Part shown: positions 1 through 11,580 of the stretch, in pieces
How positions within the stretch are numbered: position 1 is the first letter of the stretch
Layout: each line of letters starts with the position of its first letter
NCBI RefSeq assembly: GCF_001949145.1
Contig: NW_019091603.1
Span: 292,804 to 356,803, forward strand
DNA: 64,000 bases
Origin: Acanthaster planci
Lineage: Eukaryota; Echinodermata; Asteroidea; Valvatida; Acanthasteridae
Direction of reading: 5' to 3'
The notes under the pieces: generated by a model
The model's input: only the letters and a program-made list of their open reading frames with translations
Databases searched by the model: none
What the model was told of the DNA's origin: nothing
Translations under genes and position numbers: made by a program

Positions 1-769
1 AAAGAACTTGTTGTAAGGCTTTATTCAGGTAACAAGTGGTATACAAGTTGTAAACGAGGTACATGCATATTAGTTCTGTCGAAATTAAAATGGCATTGCA
101 GGGCAAGCATGTTTTCCTACGGAAGCGTATAAAGGCCAATTATAATTTTTTTAAAGTTATTTTCTCGCCTCGGCAAGTTAAATTGTTGAATGTGTACATC
201 ACCACAGCGAGTTATAAGATCTCGCTGTGGTGTCAAATTGATATCCCGCCTCAGAGAATATTTCACTACTTTCATAAGTGCTATGCAGAGTAACATTTTC
301 AAATGTATCTTTTGGATGAAATGCTATGAGATTTTGCTTTAGATTGCTAATTGGAAAAAAAAACCGAAACGATGTTACACTTCAACAAAGCTTGTTTTCC
401 AAACACCGACAACAAAATCTGATTTTTATGGTGTGGATTTCCACATTCCAGGCATGTGAATGGGCATGAACAAAGAACCTGAAAACATTTTGTGATGAAA
501 TTAGTCACAGGGGACTACTGTGAGTGCAGAGCACGAAGCCCTTACGGTGTGGGGTCCGGGGCCCACTTAGGGGTCCCGGAAAATTTTGGATTCTAGATGG
601 CTGTGGTGCAATCTGAGGCAATTCGTGGCCCCTTTACCTCAAATTTATTGAAGCAAAATCTTCTCAATTATAAGGACATTTCTCATTTTAAAAAAAAAAA
701 AATTGGACTGGTAAAACCTGCGATGTACATGTAGTTTGTTCTTCTTTCACGGAAGTGTTTGCGGTGCTT
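1..769. other. Non-coding, nothing recognised
   Basis: AT-rich sequence with only short chance reading frames. If the MITF-family gene continues leftwards it belongs to that gene's next intron. No splice-flanked conserved block is visible on the minus strand. Confidence 0.5.
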
Positions 770-1339
770 CTAGTACTTAGCTGCATGTTGTATCAATGCT
801 TTCACTCCAAAAGTACCATACTTGATACGAATACAACACCACTCACACCATGCTTCTCCAGGGTCGTAAAGCTTATGAAAGCAGTTGCCCACCACATGCT
901 CATCTTCCGTTTCAGCCAGTAATAATTTGTCACACCACGACCAGTTCAACTTGTTTTTTACTGATATATTCAATCTCTTTCGGATCGGCAGCCTCCCGCT
1001 CAATGAACTTCAAGTTCTTTCCTTCTGCCATGATTCCGATTTTGTTTCCTGACTGCATGTGTGTACCTACCTACGTACAGTGCGGTACTTTGACCATGTA
1101 CATAAATAAACACGTACCAATTTCCATTCATGCAAAGTGGCTGTGGCGAAGCACAAGCTGGCGACAGCACTCTTCACTGGTTCCCTGCTTTGGTTATGCA
1201 AAGAGAATTCAGGTTTTGTGGGAATCCGCAAAATTAGTTCTTCGTACATTTCAAAGGGTTCCGAAGGGTCGTGTAAATAGAATTGTTTCAATGAATACAT
1301 TTCACTAAGTGTTAAGGAAGTTTTGGGTTGCATGGTCAA
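770..1339 (-). pseudogene. Zinc-finger-like ORF fragments, possibly mobile-element derived
   Basis: Two minus-strand frames lie close together. The downstream one (1003 to 770) holds AWCEWC, then GTFGVKALIQHAAKY, then a further His after the stop. That is a C-x2-C ... H-x5-H arrangement resembling the small zinc fingers that precede transposase-like or uncharacterised domains in many invertebrate genomes. The upstream frame (1339 to 1067) reads 70 plausible residues up to HEWKL and then meets GTACGTG, a possible donor site. A third short frame starts MAEGKNLKFIERE near 1030 and runs into a stop. I cannot assign a family. A broken transposable-element gene is the likeliest explanation; a rapidly evolving host exon pair is the alternative. 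Confidence 0.3.
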
Positions 1340-1682
1340 CTAGCATTTACCCCCCTATAACTTGCCCCCCAATATTTATTCCATTTTAACACTGAACTCG
1401 AAGACCACAAATTTGAAGGTGAAAAAAAATGGAATTCCGGTTAAAACTGAAAGATTCCGATGCCTGACATTCAGATAACGGGTAAGCTGTTTTTAATTCC
1501 TTCCAACATTTTCCAACGCTAAACAAAAGCAAGCAGATGTGAAAGTTACATTTGAACTTTCAGCAGTTGAAATTATTAATTTATAGTACTTAAACTGGAG
1601 ATTAAGAACAGTACTTTTATAAATGCAACATGCATGAAATATTTCACTGCTTTGGACGCTCAAAGCATTTTAGGTTACTTAA

Positions 1683-2097
1683 CCCCTTTGCGCCGGGAGA
1701 CGGTAAGAGCCGCCGTAAAAATTGAGATCCTCAGCCTGCTTTTCAGCTATTATTTTCGGCCCACGCTCGAGCGAACATGGTGAAAGAAGGCATACCCTGG
1801 CTCTTGTATATATGGTGACTGGCCTTTGTGTGTTGCCAAGAAATGATAAGACCAAATCTGCATCATAATCACCAACTTCACAATAGTCCCCACTTTGAAA
1901 AGAAGCAACAGGAATGTGGAAGCGTGAGTAGAGCTGCATTCCACTAAACAATGAGCCTTTTCACTATGTAATTCAAAGCGTGCAGAACACGCAGGGCCAG
2001 AAAACGAGAATTTGCTGTTTGGCAGGTGGCCTTCGTGCCAAGCGGGGGTGGAATTCTTGGAGTCAGCTTTCAGAAAAAAATTTCCGTCATCAACGGG
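1683..2097. mobile_element. piggyBac-type MITE, copy 1 (reverse orientation)
   Basis: A TTAA at 1679-1682 is followed by CCCCTTTGCGCCGGG, the usual look of a piggyBac-class end. The other end reads CGTCATCAACGGG followed by TTGA, a one-base variant of TTAA. The sequence is strongly similar, in reverse orientation, to 10306-10650, which also begins TTAA-CCCC. The open frames across it are shared with the other copy, but neither encodes a recognisable transposase, so I treat it as non-autonomous. Confidence 0.55.
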
Positions 2098-2342
2098 TTG
2101 ATCCCCTAATCTTCATGCGCACTGAGCCTGGAGTGTTGACCTGTGTTCAGATGTTAATATAGACTCCGTCCATTAACTTCTCGACAAAAAATATGGGAAT
2201 TTCAATCCAGTTGATGAGAAATTGTGTGTTAGTTTTCCTTTCACCTTCACTTCATTTTTCTCTTTGCCAGCTGAAATCTCCTAACCATTTTCTCTGGTAG
2301 TGGGTAATTCTCTGGTAATTTGGCAAGCTTCCTTCATTACCG

Positions 2343-2470
2343 TAATTTTCAGAATATAAGGCGCCCACATTATAAGGCGCAGGGCTCAAATATCTTCAGA
2401 TTAAGATTCAAAGCTTAGCCTTTAAGGTGCACTATGGTATAAGGCGCACCATCATGCACATCGGTAGATC
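2343..2470. repeat. Terminal-type repeat with ATAAGGCGC motifs
   Basis: Contains AATATAAGGCGCCC, TTATAAGGCGCAG and GTATAAGGCGCACC within 120 bases. Clusters of this motif are found at the ends of pogo/Tigger-like elements in several animal genomes. A decayed pogo-like transposase begins about 1.2 kb downstream on the plus strand, so this is probably the left end of the same element. No matching right end was found. Confidence 0.45.
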
Positions 2471-3666
2471 GTTGCAACATGAAAGACTACCGAAGCAGCT
2501 TGCCAAAATGGACCCTTCTGCGCGTGGGGCTAGTTCATGTGTGAAGGGAGCACTGTGAATTCGGCGAGGCTCATTCGACCGCACTTCTCCACAAAGGCCC
2601 TTTGTAACTTCAGCGTGAATATAGCTCTATGATTGTAGTATGTATTGCAGCGTGAAAAAACCCAACTGCGGTCCGCATGGTGTTACTGTACTGTCCACGG
2701 CAATCTGTGTGTTCTTTCTGAAGCTATTGTCGGCTGGTGGTCTTTGATCCAGGTGTTACCAAAAATCCAGATATACCATGGTGTATTAGTATCAGTTCGG
2801 GAATGCTTCCTGTTTTGTTTGGTAGTTTTTCTGTGACTGTGCTATTTTCACTTAGAAAATGTAACTCATCGGGGGATTTTACAGAGCGGGGTCTATCGGA
2901 TTTCACTTTTATTTATTCTTCATTTGAAAATTATGATCAGGGATTACACAGTCAAAACTTAGGGACGAGCACAATTGCAAACAATCTCTTTTATCTCTTT
3001 GGAGCCCTTAAAAAGACTGGTTGTTTTTTGATTCTCAGTTGATGTTTCAAGCAATCTCAAAGGCAAAGCATTCTTTGCAGAGAATCTGTCTTACTGCTTC
3101 TTTGTCACCGCCATGACAGAAAAATCCCAAGTTGCAGCGTTGAGCCATGCCAAATCGAGGGGAGTGGAAAAAATGCTTTCCTCTTTGGTTTAAGAAGAAA
3201 ACCAACGTCCAGGTTGACTGACATGTCTTTGCTGTCAATTACTTTTGCTAACGATCTTGCAGCATCTCTCTTGAGGCTTGCTTTCTTCTTCCCCTCTTGA
3301 TCAATCACTGCTACCGCATTGACGTCGCGAGGGTTGTTGTAGTCTCATTGTAAAGTATATTTTGTGAGGTCATAGTTGTCGTAGTGGTACATACTAATTG
3401 CCAAAACCCCTTTCATTAAAATCTTAATCTTGTCTTTGACTAGGGTACACGAAATATAAATGTTCAGGTGGATCGTTTCCCTTATATATCAACAGCAAGG
3501 ATTCTGGCCGGGGTTCTGATCTTAGAACTTCAGCCAATCACAATTTTTGTCCTGCACCAGTGGACCAATCGCAGCTCTTTGATGCGGTCCGAGGTTACTT
3601 GGCTTGGCACGCGCACTTGATAAAAGAACAGCCATCTCAGGCGATCCTTCACTGTCTCACAAGACA

Positions 3667-4008
3667 ATGGCGTTTAATAAGCGACACAGTTACACCGTTG
3701 AACTCAAGTGACGTGCGGTAGAGTATGTTGAGCTGCACGGTAACCGAGCGGCAGGGCCAGAGATCTGCATCAACGAGTCCATAATCCGGCGTTGGAGAAA
3801 TGACAAGAAACTCTTGGTTCGTCTTCCTTCACAGTTGAAAGCCAGGAGGGGTGGCAAACCTCTGTGGCCAAAGTTGGACGAAGATCTGAAGCAGTTTGTG
3901 CTTGACAAAGCTGGCTGAGGCCTGAGCACAGTCGTCATCAGGGCAAGAGTGAAGGAGATGGCAAGGGATGGGTTCACCTCAAACATTTATACAAAGTATT
4001 TCTTTGAG
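3667..4008 (+). pseudogene. pogo/CENP-B-like transposase, N-terminal DNA-binding region, broken
   Basis: One frame from ATG 3667 reads MAFNKRHSYTVELK, a TGA, then RAVEYVELHGNRAAG, IIRRWRND, then ARRGGKPLWPKLDEDLK, a second TGA, and STVVIRARVKEMARDG. This is the psq-type helix-turn-helix followed by a CENP-B-type helix-turn-helix, which in pogo/Tigger transposases binds the inverted repeats. The two TGA codons (3709-3711 and 3916-3918) are the only breaks seen in this part. The DDE catalytic domain that should follow was not recognised, so the copy is truncated as well as stopped. It probably belongs with the ATAAGGCGC repeat at 2343-2470. Confidence 0.7.
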
Positions 4009-4289
4009 ATTGGATAGCAAGCTCTAATCGGAATACCAGCAGTCATTGGGAATTTAAAAGTGTGCCTCTGAAATTCAAAATAAGACAATTGACTTTGTAA
4101 TTACAGCAGTGAACAGGTTTGGCCAGTACCGACTATTTCAAAGTGCATGAATTTGGGCTAACCAATCATGCACTGACAAATTCTGTGGCACAAAAGTGCA
4201 AATTATAAAGAAGGACCTCGAGGACTGAACATGACTCTTGTGCAACAATTAAGGGCTACGGGACTGGATTCCAATACAATAAAATAGAT

Positions 4290-4520
4290 GCGGTGGCCGC
4301 GGCTCTCCAAAGCATCTGTGGAACCCACCGCAGCTGCCATGGTCGGATTCCGCTAGCTGGGCAACGTGTAAAATTTAAATAACAATAGTGGGTTTTGTTA
4401 GTCAGTTCCTTTGATATGGTAAGTTGGCAAAGGCTGTGAACAGTCGCCTGGTTGCTAAGGACTTGTGAAAACCGCAGTGTCCGCGTTCAAACTGTGGTTC
4501 AACCTTTCGGGCAAGCTCCC
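4290..4520. repeat. Dispersed repeat, copy 1 (also at 14440-14640)
   Basis: Shares several blocks in the same order with 14440-14640: GCGGTGGCCGC-type start, TAACAATAG followed by a G-rich step and TTTGTTAG, a near-identical CACTGATATG-like segment, and a GGTTCAACC end. Similar CGGTTTGG runs appear near 11040-11110. Probably a short non-autonomous DNA element; the family is not recognised. Confidence 0.4.
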
Positions 4521-4690
4521 TTAAACTAACACAGATTTAATCCCTTACTACCGTATTTGATGAGCAAACATTTCAACAGGTTGGTTGTAATGCATTCATC
4601 TTCAAATTTTCAACAATTTTACTACTTAAAATAAACTGCACATTACACAAAAAGTACTTTTACCAGAAAAAGCTACTCATGTTTACTCAC

Positions 4691-4894
4691 CTCTTGAGTT
4701 GACATTGGGCTGTTTGGCAGACTGGACAATGAGCCACTTTGCTTACGTGATGGCGAGTTAGACGACGGACTAGGGTTTAACAGGTGAGGAGACATCCTTG
4801 TTTGTGCTGCAGAGGCAGAAAGATACTGCTCCACCTGTCTTTTCTGAGATTGTTGTATATAGTATCTGGTAGGGTTCTCAAGCTTGGTGGTTAC
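4691..4894 (-). CDS. Mitf: MITF/TFE-family transcription factor, second conserved exon
   Basis: Reading on the minus strand, the acceptor TTTCAG ends at 4895, the exon is 204 bases (68 codons, phase 0 at both ends), and the donor is AAGAG|GTGAGT at 4690. It begins VTTKLENPTRYYIQQSQKRQ, then VEQYLS, and ends in a serine- and proline-rich stretch with SLSSLPNSPMSTQE. Vertebrate MITF, TFEB and TFE3 have the same block (LENPT-Y-IQQ-Q...V-QYLS ... NSPM) just before the region that leads to the bHLH-zipper. The intron phase also matches vertebrate MITF, where this exon starts with V-Q-T-H-LENPT. The family regulates lysosome and autophagy genes, and in vertebrates pigment-cell fate. The bHLH exons are not in the window. 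I judge this functional: no stops, clean splice sites. Confidence 0.88.
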
Positions 4895-6531
4895 CTGAAA
4901 CCAAGAAGACACAAAAAGTCAGCTTCATAAACAAACAGCCAGAAACATTATTATTGGTGGTTGGAAATGTGAAGCAAATCCAATTTAACTTTCCATTCAT
5001 AAATTTAACCCATTCCTATTGGTAGACAGACCTATAATGAGCACTGTTTTTAAAGGCACAAACTGGTTTCAAACACCTGTCCACTTTCATATGATAATTT
5101 GACTATTTTTTGTAGACTCCAACACCAATACATGACTCTCTTCATCGTAATGTACATGTAGGTACAATACTAACAATGAGTCCACATGGCATTCCACATG
5201 GTGATCTACATGCTATGTGTATTTTAGCACCATCCCACTCAAGGATTTCCACCACATCAGTTTTCGTAAGTACACATCGCGCATGTGGTCAGATGCAATG
5301 CCCTGCACCCAACAAAGCGAGCCTTGTTCATTCGTGCAGTTCGTAAAATACACCAAGCAAATGGATGAAAGTCCAGTTCCTTCTACCAGGACTGAGTGGG
5401 TCAACATCATCAAAAAGATGTGCAATAAACAAGCATTTCAACAAGATTCAGGAATAAATACCCACATCCTAGACAAGAAATGCAAGCCTGAAAAACCTTC
5501 AAAGTCCAAGTGATGAGCAATTAATTTGCCCATAAGGCACAACCAACAAACAAACGAAAAGGCACATGGAAAGTAGTTTTTACTATTTTTATTGAAAACT
5601 GAAAGTGTTTAAATGATATCCAGAATGTAAAAGTCATTTTGATTAATAAATCAGAGAAAGAAATAAAAACTAATTTTTAGCGAAATGTATATCTGCGATG
5701 TACATTTCAGAAGAAATTATCGCACACCTCAAGCACGTCAATGCTTGTCCTGAGTCGAGTTAAAAAAATCAGTCCAATTTTTGGGTGAGTTTAGAGATCA
5801 TGCTGACCAGATTTGTTGCTGTAGCCTGCAGCAACACCTATTAAGATTGGACAAACCTACATGACTTTCCAATGGGAGACAAATATAGATAAATTTGGAC
5901 ATCAAAAGTGTGGCTGACCAAAGCCAAATGGCAGAAACCGACAGCAAGCTCCAAACAGTGCAGTGCACATTTCTAGCCTCAGTATTTTCTTCCAAACATG
6001 TAAGACTCATTTGGGCTTCTGTTGAAATGATTGTTGAAGTCAGATACTGCGCCCACGATCTTTGTAAAATCAAAGAAAGCCCTTAAAAAAAGATGAACAT
6101 GGAGATTTGATGAAACACAAGTGACAAAGGGTAAGAAATGCTTCCAAATCGGCCCGGGCTGTTCCACTCGATAAATGTATACTCACATGTAATTGTCCAT
6201 ACGGTGGTCATACAGTGTGTGCAGATTTTTTTTTGGACAAGTACACGTACATGTATTTTACATTAAAATATTCCAAGGGCTCAGAAATTGTGCATGTTCA
6301 ACATCCATGTTCCTTTCCGTTCCAGACATACAAAAAGGATGCCTTACTATAATTGTGGGTTCTCAAATGTGTGTCACACATAATGCCATCATTTGTCAGG
6401 GTTAATTCATTCATTGAAAAGGTCAGTAAAATTAAAAACAACAAAGAGAATTTTTCCATTTATACATTTCCTATCACATCACTGGCATACTAGTGAATAT
6501 TTCAAACAATTAATTAACAGCTTGTCCACGT
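4895..6531. other. Intron sequence, no gene recognised
   Basis: Left end of the giant MITF-family intron. The plus ORF at 5217-5513 and the minus ORF at 5798-6073 are long for chance but match nothing I know and have no supporting context. Confidence 0.4.
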
Positions 6532-9123
6532 TGGCTTGGGCGGTATTTCGGTATTACCGAATACCGTGGTATTTTTTTAATACCGAACAATACCGACTAA
6601 CAATCCGTGAATACCGGAATACCGACTAATTTGGTATTGAATTTCAATACTGCGGTATTCTGGCTAATTTGTTCAGAATGTTCCCACAACCCTCATAAGA
6701 TGAAAGTAGACAATTATATCCAAAACAGTGACTGCATACTTTGTGGTTTCAGTCATCCAGCATCACGTTTGTATTGTCTCTTTTGGTGAGGAGATAAATG
6801 TAACATGATACTTCAGTATGCAGCCATCAACTCACCTGTCAAAAGGTTTTGTTTCCCTATCGCCGCCGTAGAGTTGCGGTTTTGAAATAGCTTGTAGGCA
6901 GTGCTTCTTGTATTACTCACTGGCACATGTGTACGCGTACATGTATCACAACCCTACAAGTTGGGAATTAAAAATCAGCTGGTCTTCCATGTCCACACTG
7001 GACTTTATTTTCCAATGATTTGTATTGGCGGATCAGAAAATGCGAATGCTGCTTGTGCTAGCCTTGTGCTCTCTTAGGGTCTTTTTTGTCCTTTATATAC
7101 AAAATGTAAAAGTATTGTGTGAAAATCTATCTAACCGAAGCCAGGAATGTGTGTTATAAACTATAAAATGATTTCATAAATCTACATCTGTTCGACATCC
7201 ACGGCAATCAATGATTTTTTTTATTGTTCTCACATTCGTTTCAACCACAAGAAACGAGAAGCAAAAATGCAATGCCTCACTTGTTACTGCTTGTATTTCA
7301 GTTTGTCCCGAAAAATTAGGACAATGTGGTTGATCAAAAAGATCTCTCGGTTATGATTAATCAAATATCTTGTGATGTGTTTAGAATAATAAATTTCACT
7401 GTCATGGGACAACATGTTTAATGTGCATGTGAAATTTAAAAATGCAAATACATGTGAAAGCATTGATCCAGGGATTTTTAAAAGACTTTCAATCGCCAAG
7501 GATGATGATGAAGCCAACAATAACTAACCTGCATGCACATGTAGGCCTGGATGTACCTGCAAGAATGTGAAGGCTCATCAACTAAAGCCCCCATCCATGT
7601 AAGCAGTCTTTCCAACACAAAGTGTGTCACGGAGAGACATTTTTTGTTTAATTTTTCATCTGTCTTTTGATTTTTGACACAAGCTGCATAACATGATTGA
7701 TTGGTAGTTCGAGTTCACTCGCCCACTGTGGCGGGCCCGCCCGCGCACGAGATGGTCGCTGAAGAAGCATGATGTCATGAACAAGTACTGCGATTCGATA
7801 GCTGTGTCTTGCCAAATGTACGTCATGAAAACGCACAGTCTCATTGGTGGGCAAACTAGATCTTTTTGCAGCAATATGAATAATTCAGTGTTGGGTGATT
7901 AGTTGGACTCTTGAGATACGAGAATAGTCATGCGAACTTATTTGGGGCATATTTTATCGGAGATGGGATGGGAATTTTTGTTTTGGTGTTTGAGTAATCA
8001 ATGTAAAATATGGATTTTTTAATTGTGCACTATGCGTGTCGTGACAACAGGAATCTGGCAAACGATGTCTATATATCGTAAGTGTGCTTGATGCATATGG
8101 AGGGGTGGGTGATAAGCCTTGTGTAGCGCGACTGGAAAATTTGTGGAAGCACGCTTAAGTAAAAGCAGTACAACCTCAAATTAAATTCATGAACACAGAA
8201 AATACAAACACAGATATGATTTGTGAATGAACCTGCAGAAAAATTTGTGACGGCAGTTTTTTTTTCGACTTGCAACTATAGAGCTGCATTCTATGTAGTG
8301 GAACGTACGACCCTTTTTGGCAGAACCTGTACATTGACTGGTTGCTGCATTTCCATCATGCCTTCATTGGCAACGGTTCAGCCTGGCGAGAACCAGTTGG
8401 TGCACTGCGCACATGTTTTTCACTACGGCCATTCGCAAACGCTTTATGAAGAGTTGTCAACAATGGTTTTTCAGGCAATGGAGTCACGAAAACCTTTCAT
8501 TGTACCAGGAATTTCGCTGAAACATATTTTTCCCCCAATGAAATGTGCACGTTTTCACCAGGACCACAGACTTGTGCTTGTAATTGGAATTTCTTAACAA
8601 CTGATTTCGTAATAAGAGTCAACTGTCGCGTCGCAGAGTTTTCTGAAAGCCACCTTACCATTGCACACGCACAGTGTTAGGGCACAGCTAAGAGGAGCAG
8701 CCACTGGTGACCTGCACGTCATCATTACAATAATGCACTGTCTCAGCGAGTACCAACTTGACTGTAGTACATGTGCAGATTTTGACACCCTACGAGTGAC
8801 CACACAGATATAGGAATTGCGGAGCAACAAATCGGTATTTAAGACACCGTCCCTTTTTAAAAAAATTCTTTCACATATATAATATTTATTTGACATAAAA
8901 TGGACAGATAAATTATAATAGTTATTAAGTTTTTGGGGTTTTGTGACATTAAAAACCCTTTATGCTGGCCCCTAGTATTGTTTGTGGTGTGCCATAGAAT
9001 GTCAGCATTGCCGCTGCTTTTTGATGACGTCATTGCCCTTTGCAACCGCGGTATTAGTAAATATTGTAGTTTTTCATGGATACCACGGTATTTAAAACGG
9101 CAATACCGTCCAAGCCTATTACA
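6532..9123. mobile_element. hAT-like DNA element with inverted ends and 8-bp target duplication
   Basis: The left end reads GGCTTGGGCGGTATTTCGG and then AATACCGTGGTAT. The right end, reverse-complemented, reads GGCTTGGACGGTATTGCCG and then AAATACCGTGGTAT. The flanks are GTCCACGT (6524-6531) and GTCCACGG (9124-9131), a near-perfect 8-bp target-site duplication as expected for hAT elements. The left end seems to have lost about five outer bases relative to the right. The 2.6 kb between contain no recognisable transposase, so the element is non-autonomous or has decayed. Part of its interior (about 8063-8330) resembles 57950-58420. Confidence 0.65.
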
Positions 9124-9519
9124 GTCCACGGAGGAATTCAAACTGCACTTTGCTTTCCACAAAATGAGCCTGATTGCAACAGATGACAAGACAATCTAAT
9201 GAAACAAACATGAAAATATTGGACAACTTTCCTATTTGTGGCAGAAAAAATGTCAAAACATGGGCTGCTGTGAATGCTTGTATCACCGATTTCAGAAACA
9301 CTCATTACTTACTGGCGATATGCAAGTGACCCTGAAATCTCATGTTGAGAGATAAAAGTCAACACAGCACGTAATAACAATAATCATCTTCAAACAGCAT
9401 TTTACAGAGTTAGTCTCAAACTGCTTCAAACCACAATATTTAAAATATAATTCATGATTAATTAGCAAATGTATAGTACGATATATATATGAAAATGTTC
9501 AATTCAAAACCAAGTTAGA

Positions 9520-10190
9520 CGATACGTCAACATGCCACGCACAAACTTTACAGTAAATAAAACTAAGCAAATTCAAGGTTTAAATCTTTGAAAAGGGAAA
9601 GTCTTTCATTTGTGATTTTAAAGTCCCTAAATTGTCAATATTTCTAAGAAAACCAGCAACCTGTTCCTCAGCAGAGGGGCGTAAACAATAAAAGCATGAT
9701 TTTCATATGTCCTACAAGGCTTTGGACAGATAACTGAATAGTTAAGTTTAACTACATCAAAACTTTTAGTTTGAATGTTAGAAGAATGTACCATTATCAG
9801 ATCTTTGAGACACTGTGGTACCGACTCGCTATGGTGAATGAGTTTGAAAAGAATCCAGTCTTAAACTCAACCTGTGAGCCAGTGCAGCTCCTGAAGTATG
9901 GATGTCGTGTCTACAGGTTGATCAATTTTTTTCCACTAACCAGTCTTGCGGCAGCATTCTGAATAAGTTAAAGTTTCTTAAACTGATAATCATACAATCC
10001 AAAAAATAAGCTGTTGCAGTAATCCAATCTAAAAGTAACAAATGCATGTATGAGTTTTTGAGTACTCAACTGATCCCGAAACTTTCTGAGTTTACAAATC
10101 TGCCAAAGTGAATGAGATGCCATTTTACACATTAGAAATGTAAGCATTAATATTTCTGTTCGAATCAAATATTACCCAAGATCTTGCACT
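9520..10190 (-). pseudogene. CR1/L2-like LINE reverse transcriptase, C-terminal fragment
   Basis: Minus-strand frames show SLWQICKLRKFRDQ, then STQKLIHAFVTFRLDYCNSLFFGL, and after frame breaks a QNAAARLV-like and HWL-like block further down. This order (K-hsL-hl-kiR, HAFV-SRLDYCN-LL-GLP, LQ-iQNaAAR) is the conserved thumb and C-terminal region of CR1/L2-type LINE reverse transcriptases. The catalytic palm is absent, as expected for a 5'-truncated insertion. Frameshifts separate the blocks. It lies in the same transcriptional orientation as the host gene. Confidence 0.65.
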
Positions 10191-10305
10191 GTGTCAGATT
10201 GTACACTGTGCACATCTCTAACCCGCACTTCAGCCTGAATTTCTTTAACATTGGATTTTTTAAACGTGAGGAAAACCACAAGATTTCAGTCTTGCTATCA
10301 TTTAA

Positions 10306-10650
10306 CCCCTTGACGACAGGCACTTTTTCTGAAAGCCGACTCCGAGAATTCCAGCCTTACTTGGCCACGAAGGCCACCTGCAAAACCACAAATTCTCGGT
10401 TTGTGGCCCTGTGTGCTCTGCACGCTTTGAATTACACAGTGCAAAGGCTCATTGTTTGGTGGCAAGCGGCTCTACTCATGCTTCCACATTCCCGTTGCCT
10501 CTTTTCAAAGTGGGGACTATTGTGAAAAGCTGGTGATTATGATGCGAATTCGGCCCTTTCATTTCTTGGCAATACACAAAGGCCAATCACCATATATACA
10601 AGAGCCAGGGTATGCCTTCTTTCACCATGTTCGCTCAAGTGGGTGCAGAA
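10306..10650. mobile_element. piggyBac-type MITE, copy 2
   Basis: Begins at a TTAA (10302-10305) with CCCCTTGACGACAGG and runs in strong similarity to the reverse complement of 1683-2097 through TCTACTCATGCTTCCAC, TTCAAAGTGGGGACTATTG and AGAGCCAGGGTATGCC. It stops short of the other copy's far end near 10650, so its right terminus is lost. Confidence 0.5.
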
Positions 10651-10659
10651 TCCAATGAT

Positions 10660-11578
10660 CTCACTGATTGCTAGCCATTGCCATCTTCAAGTTTCCTGGC
10701 CATTTCCCATGTTTCTTGGCAGTGTACCAAACCTCTAGCTCTGTTGTATGTGCTGTCAACACCAGTCTCCAAAGCTGATGACGACTTGATTGAGCCTCTT
10801 TTCATTTTTGTACAATCTTTGTCTAGATCAGGTTGAGATGCATGCTCCTTTGTGTTTCTCATCTGATAACCAGGCTTCACCCCTAAAACATGTGTAATCT
10901 TTCAATGAGGCGATCTGACTTTATAATGCTGTGTGGAGTAGCAGCTGCCACCAGTTCCTTTTTTTGGATATATGTATGTCTAAAGTTACAAACTATATTT
11001 TCCAATTTCTTTTTACACTGGCTTAATCAGGTTGCCTCGGTTTGACTGTTGCGGTCTGCCGCGGTTTGGCTGGGTTGCTAAGGATCGTACAAAGTGCGGT
11101 TTGGCCGCATCAAAATCACTCATGCGAAGGCAAGTTAATGAGGTACGAGTGGAAACTGTTGCATTGTAATGCTAAAGCATCATGAATAATGCATTATCAG
11201 CAGTCCAAAACGTGGTGATCGCGTTGTTTGCGAAGCCCAAAGTTTTTCGGAACTTCAGCGATCGCTCGTATGCCCAGTGACTTGCGTAAATATGAACACG
11301 GTGACTGCGTTGATATTGAAGGGGAATCAATGATAATACATAGTATGAATGAAACACAACATTTTCAAATGTGATTTTGATCAGGTAATTGCTTCGAAAT
11401 ATAGAACAGCAAATGCTAGCTTAAAACTTGTATTACATATGTGCTTATTGTTTCTGCCACCCTGGGTGTACGAGTGTAAAATAATTGCCTTTTATTACTG
11501 GCTTCTATAAAATCCATTGAATTTGTGGTAGGCCGATGACATGTGCGCTACAATGGCCTGCGCCAATAAAAAACCCAA
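10660..11578. other. Intron sequence, no gene recognised
   Basis: Only short unrelated frames. CG-rich runs around 11040-11110 echo the dispersed repeat at 4290 and 14440. Confidence 0.4.
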
Positions 11579-11580
11579 AT

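Noticed and set aside
3047-3308. Overlapping minus-strand frames with KKKASLKRDAARSLAK and CKECFAFEIA
   Set aside because: Coding-looking words but frames disagree, no splice sites fit, and I recognise no family; too weak to list as a gene.
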